A stretch of DNA of 36,985 bases from NCBI GenBank assembly GCA_035527715.1, contig DATKZY010000178.1:1-36985 (forward strand), read 5' to 3'. The stretch is from DSUN01 sp035527715. GTDB taxonomy: Bacteria > Planctomycetota > PUPC01 > DSUN01. The notes beneath the pieces were generated by a model that saw nothing but the letters and a program-made list of their open reading frames with translations, was not told the DNA's origin and searched no databases. Position numbers and translations under genes: made by a program. Below are positions 25,941 to 31,909 of the stretch, piece by piece (positions within the stretch are counted from its first letter, which is position 1; every line of letters starts with the position of its first letter).

Positions 25941-26788
25941 TCGTCATCAATGGAAAACCCTACAAGCTGTGCCTTCTCGACACCAACGCCGTCAGCGAGA
26001 TGGTCAAGAACCCCGCGCGTGAATTCCGGAACTTCATTGAGAAGTTCATCCCCGAGAAGCACGTGCCATGCTTCTCAGTATTCTCCATCCTGGAGTTGCG
26101 CCGAAGCCCGGCCGTCTTCAGTGGCTTTCTCGATTACTTCTCAGCATTTCCATGCCTGATCCTGAAGAGCCACGAGCAGTTGATCCGGGATGAACTGACG
26201 TTCTATCCAGCGGGGTCAACAGCAGACCCAGTCCTTCTCTCACCACTCAGCATTGCCTACCCTCCAGGACTGTCCCGCCGCACAGGACTCGAGATGCTTG
26301 TCAACTCCCAGGCGATTGCTGCCGATGGTGAGAAGTGGCTTGACGGTCGAGATGGGGTTCTCGATGGCATGTTGGGGCCCGTGCACAACTTCCCTCCGGA
26401 GGGATCACGCTATACCGAGTCTCAGGTCCGGTCCTTTGTCCAGCTTGTAGTGTTCGAGCAGGTGGCGATTCGGAATCGCCAGTTCGCCGAACAGCAGTTA
26501 GCGAAGGGCTGCGCTGTCAATACGGACGCGTTTCCGTCACTCAAGATGATCGCCTATACCGTTCTCCACAAGTTCTATCAGGACCGGAACAGGCAGCCAT
26601 CGAGGTCGGATGTATTCGACGTCATCGTCTCTGCACTTCTCCCTTACGTTGACGGCGTGGTTACCGAACGCCACCAAGCCGAGGTCATCCGAAGGGTCAA
26701 GAGGCTGGGCTCGTTCATCAGCAGCCTGCAGGTCTGGACGCTGCGGGACCTTCGCGACATGGGCGACTTCGCCCGCGGGCCTCGTTGA
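25937..26788 (+). CDS. PIN-like domain protein (putative nuclease), horizontally acquired
   Basis: A 283-aa protein. It starts MIVINGKPYKLCLLDTNAVSEMV, where DTN is the first acidic motif of PIN-fold nucleases. An internal Glu lies in SILELRRSP (about 50), and the C-terminal SRSDVFDVIVSALLPYVDGVVTE provides further acidic residues in the DxxxxxxxPY-D layout of PIN-like proteins. It is about twice the size of VapC toxins, with a central insertion, so a larger PIN or PIN-like family is likely. No VapB-like antitoxin gene accompanies it. Its G+C content is visibly lower than that of neighbouring genes. The GTG start overlaps the stop codon of the restriction-gene stub. Substrate RNA and biological role are unknown. 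Confidence 0.7.
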   Translation: MIVINGKPYKLCLLDTNAVSEMVKNPAREFRNFIEKFIPEKHVPCFSVFSILELRRSPAVFSGFLDYFSAFPCLILKSHEQLIRDELTFYPAGSTADPVLLSPLSIAYPPGLSRRTGLEMLVNSQAIAADGEKWLDGRDGVLDGMLGPVHNFPPEGSRYTESQVRSFVQLVVFEQVAIRNRQFAEQQLAKGCAVNTDAFPSLKMIAYTVLHKFYQDRNRQPSRSDVFDVIVSALLPYVDGVVTERHQAEVIRRVKRLGSFISSLQVWTLRDLRDMGDFARGPR

Positions 26789-26840
26789 CCTCTGAACACA
26801 CGGTGCAGCATCTCGCATCGAGGGCAATGCGGCTCGAGCA

Positions 26841-26970
26841 GCCCACGAAGTGGGCAAGCCAGTCGTAGCCCAGGGCGACCGAAGGGAGCCCTGGGAAAAG
26901 AGGCCCCTATTCATGAGCCCCTGGAAGGGGCGATTCATGGCCTTCTGAACCGCCCCCCGTTCGGGGGCCA
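26841..26970. repeat. Hairpin cluster (dispersed repeat of planctomycete type)
   Basis: Several closely packed stem-loops: GCCCAC/GTGGGC at 26841-26855, CCCAGGGC/GCCCTGGG at 26869-26895, then CCCCT..AGGGG and CCCCCCGTTCGGGG further right. No convincing coding frame runs through 26789-27022. Similar hairpin strings occur scattered in planctomycete genomes (from memory). A structured RNA is possible but not shown. Confidence 0.5.
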
Positions 26971-27022
26971 AGACTGTTGCGTTCCTTGTGCAGGGGTCAA
27001 TAGCCATTCCGGCGCGTAGGAG

Positions 27023-27286
27023 ATGGGCCTGTGGCGCGAAGAGGCCATCGAGTGTCTGGGGAAGAGGACGTTCGACGTGTATCTCAACGGCGTGGCGTAT
27101 TGGCGGAACGTGCCGTCCCGCGTGTGGGGCTATACGATCGGGGGCTACCAGGTGATGAAGAAGTGGCTGAGCTATCGGGAGCAGGGGCTGCTCGGCCGGC
27201 CGCTGACCCTCGACGAGGCGCATTATGTGACCGAGATGGCGCGACAGCTTCGTCCTTCGGGAGATTCTTCGCTTCGCTCAGAATGA
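27023..27286 (+). pseudogene. 3' remnant of a large restriction-modification (type ISP-like) gene
   Basis: The frame opens MGLWREEAIECLGKRTFDVY and continues LNGVAYWRNVPSRVWGYTIG, GYQVMKKWLSYRE, LGRPLTLDEAHYVTEMARQL. This is the typical C-terminal end of type ISP-like restriction-methylase proteins, known to me from memory. After about residue 75 it runs into a dispersed repeat that supplies the last codons. It has no promoter or upstream part. With the N-terminal remnant at 25815-25940 it brackets the PIN gene, so the middle of the parent gene appears to be deleted and replaced. Confidence 0.65.
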
Positions 27287-27424
27287 CCGCCCCTTCGGCT
27301 TCGCTCAGGGCAGGCTCCGCGAAGTCGAGGAGCCTCTCAGGGGAGGGAGGCAACGTGAGAGAGGACGCTCCGTTGCCGGAGTTCACTCCCCTGAAAGGTG
27401 CTTCGACAAGCTCAGCATGACAAG
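27250..27424. repeat. Dispersed repeat, TTCGCTCAG / TTCGACAAGCTCAG type
   Basis: CTTCGCTTCGCTCAGAATGA on the left and CTTCGACAAGCTCAGCATGA on the right frame a segment with inverted CAGGGGAGG-like and CTCCCCTGA-like pieces. Sequences of this kind are common interspersed repeats in several phyla. It truncates the restriction-gene remnant. No gene is seen from 27287 to 27564. Confidence 0.55.
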
Positions 27425-27501
27425 AGGGGGGCGCGCTTCACTCGCGCCGGCGCGGGCTTGTGAGGAATGCGCCCAGTTCGTTTCTGTTGCGGAGAGTGGC
27501 C

Positions 27502-27522
27502 CCACAGGCTTCCAGCCTGTGG
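27502..27522. repeat. Short dispersed palindrome (CCACAGGC family)
   Basis: CCACAGGC / GCCTGTGG around TTCCA, the best match to the element at 11-29. It sits 43 nt beyond the stop codon of the oxidoreductase at 27565 and could also act as that gene's 3' hairpin. Confidence 0.55.
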
Positions 27523-27564
27523 TTCCACCGGGCCGATTGCCCCGAACCCCTCTCGCAATGCGGG

Positions 27565-28920
27565 CTATTTCCTGCCCTTGCGTGCGCCCTTGCGCGGGGG
27601 GCGCGGGGCGGTGGCGCCGCCGGGGGCCGGGATGTCGCCCTCGTCGGGGACCTCGACCGCGCCCTTCTCGAAGTCGTCGGCGGTCGGCTTGAGGGTGAGG
27701 TCGTAGATCTCGGGGCTCTTCTTGGGGTCCACCATCATCTCGGCCCAGGTGACGCGCTTGCCGGTGTAGGCGGCGATGCGGCCCATGACGGTGATGGCGG
27801 TGGCCCAGGCCACGTCCTGCGTCTGGTTCAGGGGCTTGCCCTTGGCGAGGTGGTAGAGCAGGTTCACGTGCTCCTGGAGGTGGCCGGGGATGGGCTTGCC
27901 ATCGAGGTCACAGGGCAGGTCGTCGGGCACGGGGGACTTCTGGGGCTTCAGGCCGTCGGTGCACTTGGTCGTGCCCTTCTCGCAGGTGAGCTCCTGGCCG
28001 ACCGAGTTCCAGCAGCCGTTGACCTGGCGGCACATGGAGTGGACGAACACGCCGTCGCCGTAGTCGAGGTCGAGGCTGAAGAAGTCGAACATGTTGCCTG
28101 CGGGGCGTCGGGCGCGTCCGCCGAAGCCGCCGGCGCTCACGGCCGGGCGCCCGAGGAACCAGGTGACCATATCAATGTTGTGCACGTGCTGCTCGACGAG
28201 GTGGTCGCCCGAGAGCTCGATCCAGCTTTGCCACGTGCGCACGAGGTCGTCGGCGGTCTGGGGCTTGATGGGCTGCTTGGCGAACATGTGGCCGATGCAG
28301 AAGAAGGCGCGGCCTGCGACGATTTTGCCGAGCGCGGCCTCGACGGTCACGGCCTGATGGGTGTCAATGGCGGCTTTCTCGTGGCGCATGTTGGTGCCGG
28401 CGACGACGACGAGGTTCTTGGCCTCGGCGGCCTTGCCCGCGGCGAGCACGCGGCGGCAGCCGGGCGGGTCCACGGCGATGGGCTTCTCGATGAAGCAGTG
28501 CTTGCCGGCGGCCACGGCGGCCTCGAAGTGCGGGGGCCGGAAACAGGGGGCCTGGGCCATGAGCACGATGTCGGGGCCGGCCGCGATGAGCTTCTTGTAG
28601 GCGTCGGCGCCGCCGAAGCAGGCGTCGTCGGGCACGCCGTGCTTCTTGCCCGTCGCCACGGCGCGGTCCTTGAACCAGTCGGCGGTGGCGACGACTTTCA
28701 TGTCGAGGCCGAGGTTCAGCTTGTCGTTGAGGATCTTGGCGGCCTGGAGGTGTTGCGCGAGAGCGCCCCTGCCGCGTCCGCCGCAGCCGATGAGGCCGAC
28801 CTTCAGGCTCTTGCCCTGGCCCTTGGCCGTGGCGCCGAGGATGGTGAAGGCGCCGAACGCGGCGCCCGCTGCCACCGCGCCCTTCATAAGATCACGCCGC
28901 GAAGGCACCTGTTGCTTCAC
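27565..28920 (-). CDS. Gfo/Idh/MocA family oxidoreductase, Tat-exported (paralogue 1)
   Basis: A 451-aa NAD(P)-dependent sugar dehydrogenase-like protein. It opens with a twin-arginine signal (PSRRDLMKG, then a Gly/Ala-rich core ending ATA). The Rossmann fold starts KVGLIGCGGRGRGAL, and the Gfo/Idh catalytic Lys is in FIEKPIAVDPPG. EQHVHNIDMVTWFLG carries the conserved His/Asp of the substrate site. The C-terminal part matches the Idh/MocA second domain, and the last 25 residues or so form a basic, Pro-rich tail. The GTG start is set by AGGAGGAG upstream and by alignment with its two neighbours. Such proteins act on sugars in the periplasm, probably with a tightly bound cofactor. The substrate is unknown. 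Confidence 0.92.
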   Translation of the reverse strand: MKQQVPSRRDLMKGAVAAGAAFGAFTILGATAKGQGKSLKVGLIGCGGRGRGALAQHLQAAKILNDKLNLGLDMKVVATADWFKDRAVATGKKHGVPDDACFGGADAYKKLIAAGPDIVLMAQAPCFRPPHFEAAVAAGKHCFIEKPIAVDPPGCRRVLAAGKAAEAKNLVVVAGTNMRHEKAAIDTHQAVTVEAALGKIVAGRAFFCIGHMFAKQPIKPQTADDLVRTWQSWIELSGDHLVEQHVHNIDMVTWFLGRPAVSAGGFGGRARRPAGNMFDFFSLDLDYGDGVFVHSMCRQVNGCWNSVGQELTCEKGTTKCTDGLKPQKSPVPDDLPCDLDGKPIPGHLQEHVNLLYHLAKGKPLNQTQDVAWATAITVMGRIAAYTGKRVTWAEMMVDPKKSPEIYDLTLKPTADDFEKGAVEVPDEGDIPAPGGATAPRPPRKGARKGRK

Positions 28921-28945
28921 TGCTGGTCTCCTCCTGTGGCCGAAT

Positions 28946-28961
28946 AGGACCTATGGGTCCT
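28946..28961. repeat. Small hairpin AGGACC/GGTCCT between oxidoreductase genes
   Basis: Six-base stem with loop TATG in the 48-bp gap between the first and second oxidoreductase genes. It is probably another dispersed palindrome (GGACCTATGGGTCC type) close to the ribosome-binding site of the gene at 28920. Confidence 0.4.
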
Positions 28962-28968
28962 GTCGGAA

Positions 28969-30246
28969 TCACGCCACGCCCGGTATCGGCACAACCCCTT
29001 CCTTGGGAATCTCGACCGTGCCCTTCTCAAAATCCTCCGCCGTGGGCTTCAGCGTGAGGTTGTAGAGGTCGGGGTTCTTCTTGGGGTCCGTCATCATCTC
29101 GTTCCAGCGGATGAGCTTGCCCGTGTAGGTGGCGATGCGTCCGAGGACGGCGGTGGCGGAGGATTCGGCGACGGCCCGCGCCTCGTCGAGCGGCTCGCCC
29201 TTCCCGACGCAGTACAACACGTCCACCTGCTCCTGCTGGCTGCTGCTGGGGGCCTTGGGGAGGTCGGCCGGGATGGGGGACTTGGCGGGGGTCTCGCGGT
29301 CCCTGCCGTTGGTGCGGCCCTTCTCGTAGACGAGGTCGTGGCCGACCCAGTTCCAGCAGCCGTTGACCTGGCGGCACATCGAGTGAATGTGGACGCCGTC
29401 GCCGTAATCGTAGTCAATGCTGTGGAAGTCGAACATGTCGCCGGCGTTGCGGCGGGCGCGGCCGCCGAAGCCTGCGGCGCTGAGGGGCGGGTGGCCGGCG
29501 AACCAGTTGGCGATGTCTATGTTGTGAACGTGTTGTTCGACGATGTGGTCGCCGGAGAGAGCCGTCCAGTCCTGCCAGGAGCGGACCAGGTCGTCGGCGG
29601 TCTTGGGGTTGATGGGCGCTCGGTGGAACATGTGGGCGATGCAGAAGGCGACGCGGCCTGCGACGAGCCTGCCGAGGGCGCCTTCGACGGCGATGGCCTG
29701 ATGGGTGAGGCGGAAGGGGTGCTCGTGGCGCATCTCGGTGCCGGCGACGATGACGACGCCCTTCTTCTTGGCCTCCTCGCCGGCGGCGATGACGCGGCGG
29801 CAGCCGGGCGGGTCCACGGCGACCGGCTTCTCGACGAAGCAGTGCTTGCCGGCCTTCACGGCGGCCTCGAGGTGCACGGAGCGGAAGAGGGGGGCCTGGG
29901 CCATGAGCACGATCTCGACGTCGGTCGCCAGGAGGCCCTCGTAGCACTTCGGCCCGCCGAAGCAGCGCTCGGGCGGCACGCCGTACTTCTTGCCCGACTG
30001 CTCGGCGCGGTCCTTGAAGTAGTCGGCGAGAGCGACGCACTTGACCTCGACGCCGACGATCTTGGCGGCCTCGAAGCTGCCGGCGAGCGCGCCCCGGCCG
30101 CGTCCGCCGCAGCCGATGAGGCCGACCTTGTAGGTTTTGCCCTGGCCCTTGGCCGTGGCGCCGAGAATGGTGAAGGCGCCGAACGCGGCGCCGGCCGCCG
30201 TCGCGCCCTTCATGAAATCATGACGGGAGAGATCCTTTGCCTTCAC
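28969..30246 (-). CDS. Gfo/Idh/MocA family oxidoreductase, Tat-like leader with RH instead of RR (paralogue 2)
   Basis: A 425-aa paralogue of its neighbours. The Rossmann motif is KVGLIGCGGRGRGAL, the catalytic Lys lies in FVEKPVAVDPPG, and the substrate-site block is EQHVHNIDIANWFAG. The leader is nearly identical to the others (DFMKGATAAGAAFGAFTILG), but the twin-arginine pair reads SRHDF, with His replacing the second Arg. Tat export could therefore be weakened or lost. The GTG at 30246 is preferred over an ATG five codons upstream because GAGGAGACCAGCA precedes it exactly as in paralogue 1. It lies between two repeats, on the same strand as its neighbours, and is probably partly co-transcribed with them. 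Confidence 0.9.
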   Translation of the reverse strand: MKAKDLSRHDFMKGATAAGAAFGAFTILGATAKGQGKTYKVGLIGCGGRGRGALAGSFEAAKIVGVEVKCVALADYFKDRAEQSGKKYGVPPERCFGGPKCYEGLLATDVEIVLMAQAPLFRSVHLEAAVKAGKHCFVEKPVAVDPPGCRRVIAAGEEAKKKGVVIVAGTEMRHEHPFRLTHQAIAVEGALGRLVAGRVAFCIAHMFHRAPINPKTADDLVRSWQDWTALSGDHIVEQHVHNIDIANWFAGHPPLSAAGFGGRARRNAGDMFDFHSIDYDYGDGVHIHSMCRQVNGCWNWVGHDLVYEKGRTNGRDRETPAKSPIPADLPKAPSSSQQEQVDVLYCVGKGEPLDEARAVAESSATAVLGRIATYTGKLIRWNEMMTDPKKNPDLYNLTLKPTAEDFEKGTVEIPKEGVVPIPGVA

Positions 30247-30261
30247 TGCTGGTCTCCTCAT

Positions 30262-30351
30262 GACTCGTGACGCGTGACGCGTGACAGGAGAAGAAGGCCA
30301 TTCCTGGGCGTTCTTCTTGTCTTATCACGCGTCACGTGTCACGCGTCACGC
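30262..30351. repeat. GACGCGTGAC-type inverted repeat, copy 1
   Basis: The left arm carries TGACGCGTGACGCGTGACAG (around 30268-30287) and AAGAA. The right arm carries TTCTT and TCACGCGTCACGTGTCACG (around 30325-30343). About 20 nt lie between the AAGAA and TTCTT ends. The same unit recurs at 34356-34416. It is a dispersed palindromic element in the leader of paralogue 2. Confidence 0.7.
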
Positions 30352-30362
30352 ATCGAGATGAC

Positions 30363-30392
30363 CCTCCCGCGGGCACCGAAGCCCGCGGGAGG
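30363..30392 (-). terminator. Strong hairpin with UUCG-type loop after paralogue 3
   Basis: Perfect 12-bp stem CCTCCCGCGGGC / GCCCGCGGGAGG. On the minus strand the loop reads TTCGGT, a cUUCGg-like stabilised loop. It begins 10 nt after the stop codon at 30402. There is no T-run, but position and stability suggest a terminator or 3'-end stabiliser. Confidence 0.5.
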
Positions 30393-30401
30393 TTGAGTGG
30401 G

Positions 30402-31694
30402 TCAAGCGGTGCCAGGAACAGGCGCATCGCCGTCCTTGGGGTAGACGATGTTGCCGGTCTCGAAGTCTTGCCACGACGGCTTGCACGCTTTGTTGTAGAT
30501 CTCGGGGTTCTTCTTGGGGTTGCCGAACATCTCTTCCCAGGTCATCATCTTGCCGGTGTAGGCGGAGTCGCGGACCATGATGGCGACGGCGGTGGATTCG
30601 GCAACGCTCTGGGCCTCGTTGAGCTGCTTGCCCTTGACGAGGTAGTAGAGCATGTTGACGTGCTCTTGCTGGTGGCCGCCGCCCTTCTGCGGGATTTCGG
30701 AGTAGCGGAGCGGCTCCTGGGCCTTGAAGTCGCCGGGCGCCTTCTTCTCGTAGACGAAGCTCTCGCCCACCCAGTTCCAGCAGCCGCCGACCTGGCGGCA
30801 CATGGAGTGGACGTGCACGCCGTCGCCGTAGTCCACGTCGCCGCTGAAGAAGTCGTACATGTTGCCGGCCTTGCGCTGGGCGCGGCCGCCGAAGGCCGCG
30901 GCGCTCACCGGGTGGCGGCCGATGAACCAGTTGGCGATGTCAATGTTGTGCACGTGCTGCTCGCAGATGTGGTCGCCGGACATTTCGATCCAGAGCTGCC
31001 AGTTGCCGCCGCGCACCAGGTCGTCGGGCTTGGTGGGGTTCATGGGGTTGTTGTGGAAGATCTTGCCCATGTTCCAGGCGACGCGGCCGGCGAGGACCTT
31101 GCCGACGGCGCCTTCCTTGATGAGCTGGTACTGGCGGTTGTAGCCCTGCTCGTGGCGGCGCTGGGTGCCGGCCACGACCATGAGGCCCTTCTCCTGCGCC
31201 AGCTTGCCTGCTTCCATGATCTTGCGGATGCCGGGCGCGTCCACGCCGCTGGGCTTCTCCATGAACACGTTGCGGCCCGCCTTGATCGCCGCCTCGAAGT
31301 GGGGCGGACGGAACGCGGGGGCCTGGGCCATCAGCACGGTGTCCATCGGCACTTCGAGGAGCTTCTTGTAGTTGTCGGCCCCGCCGAAGCACTTGTCGGC
31401 GGGCACGCCGTGGCGCTTGCCCGTGCCTTCGGCGCGGTCCTTGAAGAAGTCGGCGCACGCCACGACCTGGATCTCGATGCCCAGCTTCAGCTCGCCGTTG
31501 AGGATCTTGGCCGCCTCGACGTGCTGGCTCAGGGCGCCGCTGCCGCGGCCGCCGCAGCCGATGAGGCCGACCTTGAACGCCTTGCCCTGTCCCTTGGCCG
31601 TGGCGCCGAGGATCGTGAATGCCCCGAAGGCGGCTCCTGCGCCGACGGCCCCCTTCATGAAATCACGCCGCGATACCCCGCTCTGCTCCTTCAC
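30402..31694 (-). CDS. Gfo/Idh/MocA family oxidoreductase, Tat-exported (paralogue 3)
   Basis: A 430-aa third paralogue and the first transcribed. The twin-arginine leader is VSRRDFMKGAVGAGAAFGAF, the Rossmann motif KVGLIGCGGRGSGAL, and the catalytic Lys is in FMEKPSGVDAPG. The last of these differs from PVAVDPPG or PIAVDPPG in the other two, which suggests a different substrate. EQHVHNIDIANWFIG is conserved. The GTG at 31694 is chosen by alignment with the other two leaders and by AGGAG upstream; an adjacent GTG one codon earlier is possible. A consensus promoter is at 31757-31785 on the same strand. The gene is divergent from the cytochrome gene. The three copies share about the same leader sequence, pointing to duplication. 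Confidence 0.92.
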   Translation of the reverse strand: MKEQSGVSRRDFMKGAVGAGAAFGAFTILGATAKGQGKAFKVGLIGCGGRGSGALSQHVEAAKILNGELKLGIEIQVVACADFFKDRAEGTGKRHGVPADKCFGGADNYKKLLEVPMDTVLMAQAPAFRPPHFEAAIKAGRNVFMEKPSGVDAPGIRKIMEAGKLAQEKGLMVVAGTQRRHEQGYNRQYQLIKEGAVGKVLAGRVAWNMGKIFHNNPMNPTKPDDLVRGGNWQLWIEMSGDHICEQHVHNIDIANWFIGRHPVSAAAFGGRAQRKAGNMYDFFSGDVDYGDGVHVHSMCRQVGGCWNWVGESFVYEKKAPGDFKAQEPLRYSEIPQKGGGHQQEHVNMLYYLVKGKQLNEAQSVAESTAVAIMVRDSAYTGKMMTWEEMFGNPKKNPEIYNKACKPSWQDFETGNIVYPKDGDAPVPGTA

Positions 31695-31756
31695 CACTCG
31701 TCTCCTAATCCTGCTGGGGCAAGAGAAACGCTCGGAACGCGGACACGAATGTCCCA

Positions 31757-31785
31757 AGGTTAGCGCTCCGCGGCCCCCGTGTCAA
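31757..31785 (-). promoter_or_regulatory. Promoter of the oxidoreductase cluster
   Basis: On the minus strand TTGACA (plus 31780-31785), 17-bp spacer, TAACCT (plus 31757-31762). It lies about 60 nt upstream of the GTG start at 31694. Confidence 0.5.
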
Positions 31786-31822
31786 GCGCGGGGGAGGGCG
31801 AGGGCCCGACCGCGGTCGCCGC

Positions 31823-31851
31823 TTGCTTGCCGCTGCCCCCTTTGCTACAAT
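31823..31851 (+). promoter_or_regulatory. Promoter of the cytochrome gene
   Basis: TTGCTT (31823-31828), 17-bp spacer, TACAAT (31846-31851). It is arranged back-to-back with the oxidoreductase promoter, 37 bp apart, leaving little room for a shared operator. Confidence 0.55.
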
Positions 31852-31909
31852 TCCCCCGTTCCTCACGGAGACACAGGGTCCGCCTCTCAGCCAACAGCGA
31901 GGAGAAGTC

